Shown: positions 1-13,881 of the stretch, in pieces
Position numbering within the stretch: position 1 is the first letter of the stretch
Layout: the number at the start of each line of letters is the position of its first letter
DNA from: Brachionus manjavacas
Taxonomy: Eukaryota > Rotifera > Eurotatoria > Ploima > Brachionidae
Length of the DNA: 64,000 nucleotides
Direction of reading: 5' to 3'
Assembly: GCA_019054805.1 (NCBI GenBank)
Contig: JAHQIY010000048.1
Location: 95,321-159,320 of the forward strand
The notes under the pieces: generated by a model
What the model saw: only the letters and a program-made list of their open reading frames with translations
Told to the model about the DNA's origin: nothing
The model's database searches: none
Program-made: the position numbers and the translations under genes

Positions 1-65
1 ATTTTTTACACAATTCACATAATAGAAATCATTTTTCAAATTACCTCGCAAAAACACTGTAGTCT

Positions 66-112
66 ACCAAGTTGGTTTATTTCAGTAAAATGAATAAATA
101 AACCAACTTGGT
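66..112. repeat. Perfect 17-bp hairpin
   Basis: Bases 66-82 are the exact reverse complement of 96-112, with a 13-base loop. The stem reads accaagttggtttattt. It stands alone in AT-rich intergenic DNA and may be the remnant of a small foldback element. No gene is attached to it. Confidence 0.6.
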
Positions 113-137
113 TAAATACAATATTGTTCACGGTCAA

Positions 138-560
138 TTGAGAAAAAAATTTGCAATTTTTGATCCTAAAATGGACATCTTGAAGTTAAGGATCTAAAAA
201 ATCAGATCAAAAAGTATTTTTTTTTTAATTTTTAAATGGTATTTGGTTAAATCTCTCTGCAAAATGCTAACTAATGCAAAAACATGCCAAATATTAGATA
301 AGACTCTGCAAAAACTCTGCAATTAAATTGTGCAGTTGAATTAAATACTTTTTTAATGACGCGCATTTTCCCGCAAAATTGCAGAATTTTTGCTGAGCCT
401 TATCTAATATTTGGCATGTTTTTTGCATTAGCTAGCATTTTGCAGAGGGATTTAATCAAATACCATTCAAAAGAAAAAAAAATACCCTTTGATCTGACTT
501 TTTTGATGCTAAACTTCAAGATGCACCCAAAATGAACAAATTTATTCCAGAATATTGAGA
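138..560. repeat. Foldback (MITE-like) element, diverged arms
   Basis: The segment at about 162-322 is repeated in inverted orientation at about 378-530 with scattered mismatches. Both arms share the core atgccaaatattagataag and the flanking agcattttgcagag-like stretches. The spacer is about 55 bp. There is no coding potential; the minus-strand open frame at 400-585 is low-complexity. This fits an old non-autonomous foldback element. I could not fix termini or a target-site duplication. The rest of 1-1003 shows nothing beyond AT-rich intergenic DNA. Confidence 0.6.
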
Positions 561-1003
561 AAAAAATCAAGAGAAATTTTTTCATATTTTAAAAATAAAA
601 AGTGAAATTAAGCATATTCATTTATCAAGCTAATTTACAACCCAAAAAGTTAACAGATAAAAAATATTACTTTGGTATAGCGATTGCTAAGGTTGGTATT
701 TAACATCGAAATTTTTGAAAAAATCAAATAACTTCATTTTTAAGTGCATTATTTTACTTTTCAAAAATTCAATTCAATTTCAAGATAAAATTTGCCGAGT
801 TGCTTTATTCGAAATAAACGAAATTTAATATATAAACAAGAATAAGAAATATTAAGTTATGATAGATTTTAAACCATAATGTGAGTTAAAATACTGAAAC
901 AAGATCTGAATTAATTCGATTATAAGAATTTTATTATTGTATAACATGAAATAATCTTGCAACGCTTCATATTATCAACAAAAGGCATCATTCACATGAC
1001 AGC

Positions 1004-1834
<831 letters not shown>

Positions 1835-2309
1835 TTTAAACTCTAATTTGACCAGTACTTCCCAAAATAATCAGAAAACTTAAAACACGTAGTCGCTAGT
1901 TTTTTTGTTGAGATGACTAAAATATTTTTGCTTTAACGAAACAAATATCTGAGTACTTTTTATTCTTAATTTATGAATCATTTATTATTTTAATTTGAAA
2001 TTATAAATTTAAATAGAAGTATGCCACAGGACGAAAAAAAAGTCATCTTATCAGATTTGGCGCCTAAATCTTTCCATTATTTTGATAAATTTGACAAAAA
2101 AATAGAAATTTTTTCTCATATATTTTTTAATATGAAAAAAATTTTTTTAGTCTTGATGAACGCTTTACAGCTACGATTAATTTGAAACACTTTTGCATGT
2201 TTAAATTTATTTTGCTATTTTACTTCTTAAAAACCTTTTCCAATTTTTTAATTAACGTTTGACAAATATTTTGTAATCTAATCTTTGCTTTGGATAATTT
2301 TTTTTAATT
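1835..2309. other. Divergent intergenic region between ARL1 and the OGFr-domain gene
   Basis: Very AT-rich stretch between the two start codons, which point away from each other, so it must hold both promoters. I see no convincing TATA box, repeat or coding segment. Confidence 0.5.
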
Positions 2310-4377
2310 ATGCTGCAAATTAAATTTTTTTTGATTTTCATAGTGGTTTTAAGCAAAGGTATAACAAAATTTAAAATTTATAATTAATTTTGCTAATGGA
2401 TGAAAATATGAAAGAAATTTTGAAAAAAAACGATCCTTCTAATGGATCGAATGAGCCCGTTGCATTAGATGGACACAAATTTGATGATACAAATGATGTC
2501 CTTTTGGATACTGAATTATGTCACGGAAATGATAGAGAGATTGAATTAGCAGCTATTGATGAAAAAATGTCAGAGAAAAATGTAATAAATTAAGTAATTA
2601 TTTTTATTAGTTTTTAAAAAACTTGTGTTAGAATAGAATTTCGAAGATTTTTCTTCTTAAAAAAATTAAATTTTTTAAATTTTTGATTTAAGCAAAATTA
2701 AAATGTTGATAGAAAAATTATTAGAGATTTTTTTTTTGCAAAAAATTTTACATTTTAAAGAATATTTTTTATTTGTGATGAAGAATATTATGTTAATAAA
2801 AAACTTTTGATATATTTCCAAAGCGGAGGACTCAAAAATTGTATTCTTTAGTATAAAGATGTCTTTCAAAGAATTAAATAGTCTTGGCTTTGAATCAAGA
2901 TTTACCGAATATCCAACTCCATTGTGCTATCTAACATTTTCTTTTTTTTCCTGAACTATCAAATATTTAAACATGTCTTACCTCTAGCTATTTCAACTTA
3001 ACGTGTTTATTTTTTCATCATTATTTAATCCTTTTTTAATTTTATCTTATAACTTTGTTTTTAATTTTAATTATTTTAATTTTTTTTATATTTTTTTATT
3101 CTAAAGGAACATTAGCTCGGTACAAATTTAAAAATAAAAAAATTAAATAGTCTTCTCATCATGAATTTTTTTCATTTTACTCTGTTTATCATTGCTTATC
3201 TTAGAATTTTATTTCCAAAGGACAAAAATGAGAAAGATATTTTGATCAAGAACGATTCTTCTGATGAATCGAAAGAGCCCATTGCATCAGATGATATTAA
3301 TATGGATGCCGAATTGAATCAATCTAATGTGAAAAAAATTAGAGTAGCTGGAAAAGAAGAAAATGATGACAAAACATCAGAGAAAAAAGTAATACATTAT
3401 TCACTGAGAGATTTGGTTGCAATCAATGGAATTAAAATTAACAATTTAATTTCTTTTTTTTTAAATTATCGTTTTTAAGAAACAAAAATGATAAATGATA
3501 TTTGAATTTAAATTTTTTTAAGAGTGAAGATTCTGAAGAAATTTCAAAAATGTCATTTAATGGAACAACTGGGAGAGCAACATTAGAAAAAAAAAGTAGT
3601 CGGATTTTTGACGAAAATGAGCCGGACGATGCCAAAGAAATAGAACCGAAGGAAGTAAATGCGAATGAAGGAATTAAAAAATCTTCACGCTTGTACAAAT
3701 TAGAAAAAAATTTGAAATTCTATAAAGGTGAAATAAAATCGAAGCCAGATGGAGATTACATAGATCAAATTTTGAATAATTGGTACAATAACTACGATTT
3801 GCTTGAACTTCATCATGGATATATTCAATGGCTGTTTCCAAATGTTGATCCAGGATTAAATTTTCATTCCCAACCATTACAACAAGAAGAGCTGGAGGTT
3901 TGGTCAAAAAAATATATTTTTCTTAATTATTAGCATTAAAAAAAATAAAGATAATGAAAAGTGACCAAGAAATACTGAAAAAAATTTTGTCCTCGTTTCG
4001 GATGATGCTAAATTTCTATGGAATGCAAGTTGATGATGAAAAAACTAAAATGATAAAAAAATCAAAGAATTACAAGAAAAGATATACAAAATTGAAAAAG
4101 TATTAGTGTCCTTTTGTTAAAATTTAATTTTTAATTTTAATTAAGTAACCGTCACAATTTTTTGAGAATTACCAGAATTTTAAAATGCTTGGCAGAATTT
4201 GAGCTAGTTGATTATCAATATGCATGGATTGATTTTTTAATGAATGAAATTTATTTGAAAAAAGAGCTTAGGATTCTGGAAAGAAGCATGGAGAATTTTT
4301 TCGTCCAAACAATTAAAAACGATGAAAAAAGAAATGAGTTTATAAAAAAAATTGAAGAGTACAAAAAATCAGAATAA
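2310..4377 (+). CDS. OGFr-domain protein with predicted signal peptide and duplicated acidic exon
   Basis: Preferred model: exons 2310-2358, 2415-2581, 3221-3388, 3523-3902, 3962-4099 and 4146-4377. This gives 1134 nt and 377 residues, with every GT-AG junction in phase. The N-terminus (MLQIKFFLIFIVVLSK) looks like a signal peptide. Exons 2 and 3 are homologous acidic segments that share (E/D)IL-KND, EP(V/I)A and (M/T)SEK. From about residue 185 the protein matches the opioid growth factor receptor conserved region: KFYKGE, YI-QILNNWY, the hallmark HGYIQWLFP, then MMLNFYG and FLRITRILKCLAEF. An alternative is a separate start at 3161, whose N-terminus (MNFFHFTLFIIAYLRI) is also hydrophobic and reads straight into exon 3 (325 residues). 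The family assignment is firm; first-exon choice is not. Function in invertebrates is not established. Confidence 0.78.
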
Positions 4378-4816
4378 ATTAAAATCTTCCATAAAAGGAA
4401 AATTAAAATAACTGGTGGTTGAATAAAGTTAAAAATTAATAATTTCTTTGAATTGGAAAAGATAAAAGCTAAGATAAATTAAATATGAATATGGATCAGC
4501 TAATCTTGCTTTACCATTTATGGAGAAACAGAAAAATTCTAATTATGATATTATGATAAATAAAAGTTAAGCTTCGTTTTTTCTAAATTCTTCGATAAGG
4601 TTAAAAATTACTGTAATTATTGGAGATCAAAATCTAATTTCTTTAAATCAGAATGATAATCATAAATTAGGCTTATATGCAAACTTTTCTCAAAAAATAC
4701 AATTCTAAAAAAAGTAAGAACTATTTGTTTTGAGTAAAAGTTCAACTTGAGCGAATTTCATCTGAGTAAACTGATAGAGATATTGAGAATAATTCCCTAT
4801 GAGTATAGAAAAGGAG
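4378..4816. other. Intergenic, no gene seen
   Basis: AT-rich spacer between the OGFr-domain gene and the actin cassette. No open frame, repeat or RNA gene recognised. Confidence 0.5.
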
Positions 4817-4848
4817 ATAATTTATCCATCAATTCTAAATACCTACAA

Positions 4849-4858
4849 CCTTATATGT
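4849..4858 (+). promoter_or_regulatory. CArG-like box upstream of actin copy 1
   Basis: Reads ccttatatgt, one base off the serum-response-factor consensus CC(A/T)6GG. It lies about 110 bp upstream of the TATA box and about 235 bp before the ATG. Animal actin promoters commonly use SRF sites. It is the same in copy 2 because the whole promoter is duplicated. Function is inferred. Confidence 0.45.
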
Positions 4859-4968
4859 AGAAAAAGTCGAGAAAAAGTTTAGGCATAATTGTGTGGTTCG
4901 AGCATTAAGCTAAGCAGAATGGCAAACTCATAGAATAGATATTAGAATAAAGAATTAATTTTTTTTTT

Positions 4969-4978
4969 TATATAAATA
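4969..4978 (+). promoter_or_regulatory. TATA box of actin copy 1
   Basis: The sequence tatataaata lies about 115 bp before the ATG, giving a 5' UTR of roughly 85 bp that ends in a CT-repeat tract. It is conserved in the second cassette at 12392-12401. Confidence 0.7.
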
Positions 4979-5056
4979 GAGAATATTTTTGAGTTCTAGA
5001 GCTCATTCAAATTCAATCATTTCGGTGATAAAACAATTTTAACTATTCACTTTTAA

Positions 5057-6223
<1,167 letters not shown>

Positions 6224-6339
6224 ACCAACACTTGTCATGACACTTTTTTTTTCAAGTCAACTTTTATGATGAGATTCAAATTTAGATTAAATTACTTCAC
6301 ATTACAATATTTTATTTAAATTAAGCATTAATTTAATTT

Positions 6340-6345
6340 AATAAA
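6340..6345 (+). terminator. Polyadenylation signal, actin copy 1
   Basis: aataaa 117 bp after the actin stop codon. It lies just outside the duplicated block, so the two actin genes use different 3' ends. Confidence 0.55.
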
Positions 6346-6903
6346 GAGATTCTTCAAGATAATAAATATTTTTATTTTCCATTTAGTCAAATTTTCAGAA
6401 AAAGTAAATCTAATCTTATATTAAAAGCCTAATGGCGAATTTTGCTAAACTCAATTTTTTTATACCAACTTTAAATTTTATTTGAAGATTATTAGATCCT
6501 AAAGAAATGAATTTTGAAAATATAATTTTTTTGAGATTAAAAAAATAAGTTATTTTTTTTCTCTATTCAAAAATAAATTGTTTGTTTGCTCCACACCATT
6601 GTTTCAAGTTTTGCCGTTTTCACCCAGGAGAGTTATAAAAGTTTTTGTCAAATATGATTCTCCTACTGGAATGAAGAACAGAAAATAATTGCCAAAGTTA
6701 TGAATCTGGCGTTTCACTAGAATTTGTAAAAGTTCGACAATGAGAATTTTTCCCAAGCTGTTGAAGAAATAGAATATTGTAAAAGCTGGAAGATAAATAT
6801 AGTTGTCTGTGAGGAAATAAATTTTAGATTAAGTCGTTTTAAATTCAATTTAAAACAAATTGATTTTGTACTTTTTCATTTTTTTATCAAGCAATATTAA
6901 ACA
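6346..6903. other. Intergenic, no gene seen
   Basis: AT-rich sequence between the actin 3' end and the first LINE remnant. I see no coding or structural signal. Confidence 0.45.
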
Positions 6904-7863
6904 TTAACCCATAAACGCTTTGAATGTTATGGTTTTCATGAGTCATTTATTGAATTAGTTAAAGCTTTTTTGCTGAACACAAGAAAGAGAGTGATTTTGG
7001 GTGAAAAAGTGTCTGAATGAGTAAGTGTTGAGAGTTGAGTCCCACAAGGTTCGGTTTTGGGTCCGAATCTGCTGATTGTTTACATTAACGACTTGCCAAA
7101 CATGTTAGAAAATCTGTGTCAGATAACTGCTGACTACACAAAGTTGATGTCAAATGTGATTAGCGAAGAATTTTGTTTAGCTTTAGAGAATGATCTTAAC
7201 AAAATATCAAAATGGACGAACGACTGGTTAATCAAGCTAAACGAAGAGAAATGTAAAGTGATGTCGAATTTAAACTATTTCAAACGATTATTTCAAAATC
7301 AGAGACGAAACGAAATCTAGGGATAATAATTACGAGCAATTTGAAGTGATCAAATCAATTCAACACCGCTGCAAATAAAGCCAATTGAGTTTTAGGTTCA
7401 ATAAGGCGAACAATCAAATTCCAGAACAAAGAAATAGTAAGTAGGATATACAAAGCTTTTGTTCGACCGTATCTAGAGTATGGAGTTCAAGTTTGGAACC
7501 CTTACTTAAAAAAAGACATCAAGGTCTTAGAATCAGTCCAGAGAAGAGCTATTAAATTTGTTCTAGAGCTAAAAGAGTTAAGCTTTTTCAGAAAAATTAG
7601 CTGCATTGAATTTAACGAATCTAGAGACCAGAAGATTAAGAGGGGATATGATCGAGATGTTTAAAATTATCAAAGGACACGACAAGATCAACTGGCATCT
7701 ACATCTAGTCTTCAAGAACAATCCAGAGAATAAGTTTCGTCAAACTCTTAGACGTCATGATTTTACGTTAGAAAAACAATTGGTAAAGAACTGTGAGCAA
7801 AGTTTTTTCAGCATAAGAGTGGTCAATGTTTGGAATCAACTTGATAGAGTTGTAAAGCTGTAA
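6904..7863 (+). pseudogene. Non-LTR retrotransposon RT remnant (jockey/CR1-like), frameshifted
   Basis: Translated pieces in different frames give successive parts of a LINE reverse transcriptase. First comes an SFIELVKAFLLNTRKRV-like palm segment, then PQGSVLGP-like and LLIVYINDLPN (RT motif 5 region, about 7030-7105). The ADD box is decayed (TADYTKLM). Next is LNKISKWTNDWLIKLNEEKC, then IYKAFVRPYLEYGVQVWNP and QRRAIKF (about 7450-7560), and finally the LETRRLRGDMIEMFKIIKG tail ending VVNVWNQLD. At least three frame changes and stops make it non-functional. It has no endonuclease domain, so it is 5'-truncated. Confidence 0.85.
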
Positions 7864-8062
7864 CGGAATCGAATATTTATTTCAAATATTTTTCCATAAA
7901 ATTTTTAAGTAAAATAAAATTTAATTAAAATATTTTAATTTTATTTAATAAGCTATTTGAATGAAAATTCATTCGAACAAGTTATTCAGAATAATTTTTT
8001 ATTCAAGTTTCAATTTTCTTATTTAAAAAAAAATTCTATTTCATCACTACTTTTAATAGAAA

Positions 8063-8276
8063 GAAAAAAGTCTGGTGTCTTTATTTAGACATTTCTAAAG
8101 TTTTTGATAGAGTTTGGCACGATAGGCTTATTTAGAAGTTAATTAGTAGTAATCTACCTCCTTACGTTATTTATTGGATTAGATCGTTTCTGCATTTTAG
8201 ATCTTTTAGAGTAAATGTAAATGGTCATCTAAGTGATCAATATCCTATTAAAGAAGAAGTTCCATAAGGGTCAGCA
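8063..8276 (+). pseudogene. Second LINE RT fragment
   Basis: Encodes an LDISKVFDRVWHDRL-type motif followed by PPYVIYWIRSFLHFRSFRVNVNG and a broken PQGS box, with two in-frame stops. These are the RT palm motifs that normally precede the segment seen at 6904-7863, so this is a different insertion or a rearranged piece. It ends abruptly within the RT domain. Confidence 0.8.
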
Positions 8277-9294
8277 ATTACGGCAAAGTAAATTTTTGCT
8301 CAAAAATTTCAAATGCGCAATTTAATTGCATTGCAATTTACAGAGTTTTTTAACTTTAAAAGCTTTCAAATTTCAATTTAAAATAATTGTAACAAAGAAC
8401 AGGAAAATTTTTTGAAAATTCACGTGCAAAATCAATGAAATGTCTCAAGGTGTAATATTATTTGTTGCAGTATGTTGCAATATTTTATTCAATTATTAAA
8501 AATAAAAAGGAGTTGTTATAATTTTAATGATTTTGCTATTCTGGTAAGCTGAAATTGCCACAGCAGGAGCTGTTAACACTTTCTGTAAATTTTTACGCGT
8601 TTTACTGATCAACATCAATCAAAATCAATATTTAATTGTTTTATGAAAATATCAATTCATTAAATTGTAAAATCGAATCTAGATTAAAAATTTTAAAGAT
8701 TTTAATTTTCGAATTTTAGACATTTTTGGGCTCAACTAGGATAAATCACCTAAATCCAAATATTTTAGTTGAAAAAAAATCTAAATAAATACTTTAAAGA
8801 CAAAGGATACTGGGCAATCGGGAAAAAAATCCAAATTTTTAATTTTATGATATCTTTTAAAGACCTCGACAAGCTGAAACCAAAAATGTCAAAAATTTTG
8901 AAATCGGACCATTTTTCAAAAGTCATATGAGCTTAAAGTCTAAATAGGCTTACTTCTTAAAATGACACTATCTTGGTCATTTCTAAAGCTTTTAAAATAA
9001 TTTTTTTTAAGCGTTTTCAGAAATAAAAGATGATTTCAAAAAAAAAAATAATAGTAAAGCTATTCCACTAAAAATTTATCTTACAGTCCTGAAAAACCAA
9101 AAAATAGATAATGTTGCTGTTTATGACCCCCAGTCCCCGTATGTCATTGGACCGTCGACCTGAAAAAAAAAGTTTTCTCAAACTTATTTGAGTGCCTAAA
9201 ACATAGTAGAAATAAAAATCCTGTCTAATTTTTGTTCCTTAAATTTTTGCACTTGAATCAAGAAATTAAAAATTTATGCGCTTTTTCTGCTTAA
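8277..9294. other. Intergenic, nothing recognised
   Basis: AT-rich stretch with only short open frames and no detected repeats or RNA genes. Confidence 0.4.
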
Positions 9295-9302
9295 AAATTA
9301 GG

Positions 9303-9950
9303 GGGTCTAGTGGAAAATATGAACAATTGTTCACAAAAAAATGTGACCATTAGTATCAAGTCCAAAATGTGAACATTTTGCTCACATAATCTCTGGTCAC
9401 ATATTTGGTGACCAAAATAGATAAATAAAAAAATAAAAAAAATTTTCGAGTCCAGTTTTTATTTTTTGTGAACATTGATTTTAGAATAAACGTTTAATTT
9501 CAAATGCAATTGAAAAAAAAAAGATAAATACCAATTCCTTTTTTTATTAGTTTTTATGTTTTTTTGCCATTTGCAACTTTACACCCTTGATGTTTTTCAT
9601 TAATTCTCCACATAAATCACACGGTACGGGGTTTGCATGTTTGCTGAGTGCTGTTTTCACTACATTCAAAGTTTCTTGAGAAGTAGAAATTTCAGTCATT
9701 GCTTTTTCATGATATAATTTTAACTTTTCAACTAAAAAATATTAAAATAGTGTTTTTAAATTTTTGTCTTTTTTAAATTATTTAATTTTTATTTTTTTAA
9801 TCTAAAATTTGGTGAACTTTTTTTTTGTGACCAGCTTTTGGTCACCAAATATGTGACCAGAGATTATGTGAGCAAAATGTTCACATTTTGGACTTGATAC
9901 TAATGGTCACATTTTTTTGTGAACAATTGTTCATATTTTCCACTAGACTC
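9303..9950. mobile_element. 648-bp DNA transposon with 115-bp TIRs and 8-bp TSD
   Basis: Terminal inverted repeats 9303-9417 and 9836-9950 differ only at the second base (113 bp perfect). The element is bounded by the direct repeat aaattagg at 9295-9302 and 9951-9958, an 8-bp target-site duplication. An 8-bp TSD is typical of hAT and P-type elements, though hAT TIRs are usually much shorter. Near-identical arms and an intact TSD point to recent transposition. It is too short for a transposase. The internal part carries a short zinc-finger-like open segment on the minus strand. Confidence 0.88.
9549..9737 (-). CDS. Zinc-finger-like exon inside the 648-bp element
   Basis: On the minus strand, after a possible TTTTTAG acceptor near 9738, an open segment of about 60 residues ends CDLCGELMKNIKG...MAKKHKN. 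The Cys-X2-Cys and following X12 spacing resemble a C2H2 finger with the first His replaced by Gln. It could be the remnant N-terminal DNA-binding domain of a lost transposase, or a captured exon. No ATG-to-stop gene can be drawn without an upstream exon, so this is tentative. Confidence 0.3.
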
Positions 9951-10264
9951 AAATTAGGTTATTTTTAAATATTCAATTATTTTTTTGAAAAATGAAAGTA
10001 ATTAAAGAAATTTAATTTTGAAGTCATTAAAGTAATTGGAAATGCCTTTGAGATTTTTTTATTCTAGAAAAAATACAATAATGGTTTTGAATGATCATCA
10101 GTCTTTTTTATTTAGTGTAAAAAATGACTAGTGAAAGTCAACTGGTCAACTGTTGAAGGTGGAACGCCCTTCTTTCAGAATATGAAAAACGCTAAATTAT
10201 CTCTTATAGCATTAATTTCCAAAAAACAAAAAAAAAAATTAAAAACATAATTAATAAAAAAAGT

Positions 10265-10374
10265 TCCATAATATTAGATTTGAATAATTAGAATTGTTTA
10301 ACTATTTTTTTAATGCTTAGAACAGTGTATTTGTCAATTAATTCTTTGATATTTGTATATAAGAAAAGAGCTGC
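10265..10374 (-). pseudogene. Distal part of an antisense LINE remnant, split by a later insertion
   Basis: Read on the minus strand this continues from 11291-11690 if the 10375-11290 insertion is removed. The two sides meet at the 15-bp repeat taagaaaagagctgc. The coding match on this side is weak. Its status rests mainly on the insertion geometry. Confidence 0.4.
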
Positions 10375-11071
10375 TGAACAAGACAAATGCGTCAAGCATC
10401 TTTCAAAGAGGAAAAAAATGTCTTTATCTGCTCTTGTAAAACTCAACAGAATAGGAATTAACACTGAACATTTGTGTCCGTTTATGAAAGGTCAACTGTT
10501 CAAAATTTATATAAGACCCATATTACTTTATGGAATGGAAAATATAAACATTCCAAAAACAATCATGAACTTATTGAAAAGAACTGATGGCAAAATTTTG
10601 AAAATGACATTTGGACTACCGACTAGGTGTAGAACAAAAGATCTACAGCTTGCTTTAAATATCAAATCAGTTCAAAACCAAATTACAAAACAAAAACTTG
10701 ACTTTTATGAAAGATTATGCAGTAATGAACTCACCCGAAATATACTACAATACTCATCAAAACAAAAACTAGACAAAAACATTTTGGAAGAAGTCGCTAT
10801 TTTAATAGAAGAATATAGCGAAGATAAATGTATGTGTAATGATTTATGTAACGATATTTTCAAGGCAAATAATCGAAGTTATAATTTAAGAAGGCATTCA
10901 AAGTGTATTGTCAAAGGGAATGTAAAAAATTGTATGCAACGCTACTTCTTCTTAACAAACCGCGTAGTGAATGAATGGAACTCTTTACCTCAAGTCGTAA
11001 TCGATGCAACGTCTATAAATAGTTTTAAGGCTAGATTGGATGAATGGTTATCAAACAATGTAAAGATATAG
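10375..11071 (+). pseudogene. C-terminal RT-side ORF of the LINE, open but truncated
   Basis: About 230 codons stay open. Recognisable parts are FKIYIRPILLYGMEN (thumb/connection region of LINE RTs), a KRTDGKILKMTFGLP segment, and a C-terminal RVVNEWNSLPQVVIDATSINSFKARLDEWL tail typical of CR1/jockey-like elements. The open frame extends upstream to 10313 only by chance, because it crosses the insertion junction. No catalytic palm is present, so it is dead as an enzyme, but the lack of stops suggests youth. Confidence 0.82.
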
Positions 11072-11290
11072 CTTAAGTTACTGCCATGGCTCTATAGAGC
11101 TTAACCCGTCAGGGTCGCAGTATAAATTACTACTACTACTACTATAAAGATTTATTTATATTTTTAATCAACTTTATAATAACATACTTTTTGTAAATTT
11201 TATTTTTAACCTAGGTAAGCTATATTTAACAGCATATCTAGGATATCAATGACCGGCAAGCTGTCTTTCGTCAAATAATAATAATAATAA
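10375..11290 (+). mobile_element. 5'-truncated LINE insertion with (TAA)n tail and 15-bp TSD
   Basis: The direct repeat taagaaaagagctgc occurs at 10360-10374 and 11291-11305, exactly flanking a LINE 3' portion. The inserted piece begins within RT C-terminal coding sequence and ends in a (aat/taa)n tract directly before the right TSD. This is the signature of target-primed reverse transcription with 5' truncation. The 3' UTR also contains a (TAC)n tract at about 11128-11143. Confidence 0.85.
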
Positions 11291-11299
11291 TAAGAAAAG

Positions 11300-11690
11300 A
11301 GCTGCATAACTTTAGGATTCTTTGATTTTCTGAAACTTTGAAAATTGACCTGATAGCCCGATTTTGAATTGTTTGAATAAATTTTTTGATTTTCTTGAAC
11401 GTGATCATATACGGAAACATGCTGTATTGGAAGAGAGATTCAATTAAGGCTTTATATATCGTTAAAAGGTGATTTGATTGAATGCTTTAAGTATTTTTAT
11501 TAGGTTGAGTTTTGACTCTCATTTAGGCTTAAAATAAATAAATAAATAAATATTTAGGCTTAAAATCCCGAAAATGTTCCGCAAAGCTAAGTCCAGGGTC
11601 TAGTTTTATGTCTAATAAAGTTTGGTTTTGATCATCAATTAAACTATTGTGGAATGTAAGATCCACTACAAAACACATCTACATGAATTG
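11300..11690 (-). pseudogene. Antisense LINE RT remnant
   Basis: On the minus strand, about 11480 down to 11310 reads IYKALIESLFQYSMFPYM then IQTIQNRAIRSIFKVSENQRI. These are the conserved RT C-terminal motifs (YKALIESLFQY, QNRAIR) of jockey-like LINEs. Stops and frameshifts are present upstream. An (aaat)n microsatellite sits at about 11533-11552. Confidence 0.7.
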
Positions 11691-12239
11691 TTCTTTTTTA
11701 AAAGAAAAAAAGTGTTGGTGCCATTCTAAATTTGAACAATTTTAATCATTCGCAATCATGTGAAACTTTTCAAATTAAAAAAAAATTAATCTAATGTATT
11801 TAAAAATCAAAAGAAAGGAAATATTTTTTTTTTTGAAGACTGATTATCGAAAAATCAATTAATAGGAAATATTAATTATAAACACATTTTTTGCATAAAA
11901 ATTAATAAATATTTTTGGATTTATAAAAGCGTCTAATGTAAAGAAGAGATAAAAAAAGATGAAGTTTAATTAAGAATTTTTAAGGGCAAACTAACTGTTT
12001 GACTGAACTTATAAATCAACCATAAAATAATTTTATAGCAAAATGAAATAGTAGCTATTGAACTTATCTCTAATTATCATTTTTTATTTACGAAAGAAGT
12101 AAACTTTTTCAATTATTCAAGTAATCACTTTTTATGGCAATAGAAAAATCGAATAGATATTTTCTGATCAAATAAAGATTATAATTATCAAGCTTTGGAG
12201 AATCAATTATTCCGTTTATGGAAAAAAATAAGATTAAAA
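11691..12239. other. Intergenic, nothing recognised
   Basis: AT-rich sequence between LINE debris and the second actin cassette. No coding or repeat signal seen. Confidence 0.4.
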
Positions 12240-12271
12240 ATAATTTATCCATCAATTCTAAATACCTACAA

Positions 12272-12281
12272 CCTTATATGT
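12272..12281 (+). promoter_or_regulatory. CArG-like box upstream of actin copy 2
   Basis: Same ccttatatgt as in copy 1, at the same spacing from the TATA box. Confidence 0.45.
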
Positions 12282-12391
12282 AGAAAAAGTCGAGAAAAAG
12301 TTTAGGCATAATTGTGTGGTTCGAGCATTAAGCTAAGCAGAATGGCAAACTCATAGAATAGATATTAGAATAAAGAATTAATTTTTTTTTT

Positions 12392-12401
12392 TATATAAAT
12401 A
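12392..12401 (+). promoter_or_regulatory. TATA box of actin copy 2
   Basis: tatataaata about 120 bp before the ATG, within the duplicated promoter. Confidence 0.7.
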
Positions 12402-12465
12402 GAGAATATTTTTGAGTTCTAGAGCTCATTCAAATTCAATCATTTCGGTGATAAAACAATTTTAA

Positions 12466-13650
<1,185 letters not shown>

Positions 13651-13767
13651 ACCAACACTTGTCATGACACTTTTTTTTTCAAGTCAACTTTTATGATGAG
13701 ATTCAAATTTAGATTAAAGATTTTCATTTATTTAAAAAAATTTAATTGATTAATTAATTATATCGTT

Positions 13768-13773
13768 AATAAA
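13768..13773 (+). terminator. Polyadenylation signal, actin copy 2
   Basis: aataaa 118 bp downstream of the stop, in sequence not shared with copy 1. Confidence 0.5.
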
Positions 13774-13881
13774 AGACTAATGCCAAAATTTATTTTTAAT
13801 TTATTTAGTTTTTGTTGCAGTAAAAATTATTCATTTGAAAAATAATAATAATAATTTTATAGATATTGTATTCGCATTATA

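Noticed and set aside
10313-10374. Upstream extension of the 252-codon LINE frame
   Set aside because: These 62 bases lie outside the insertion (left of the TSD end), so they are not part of the LINE coding sequence.
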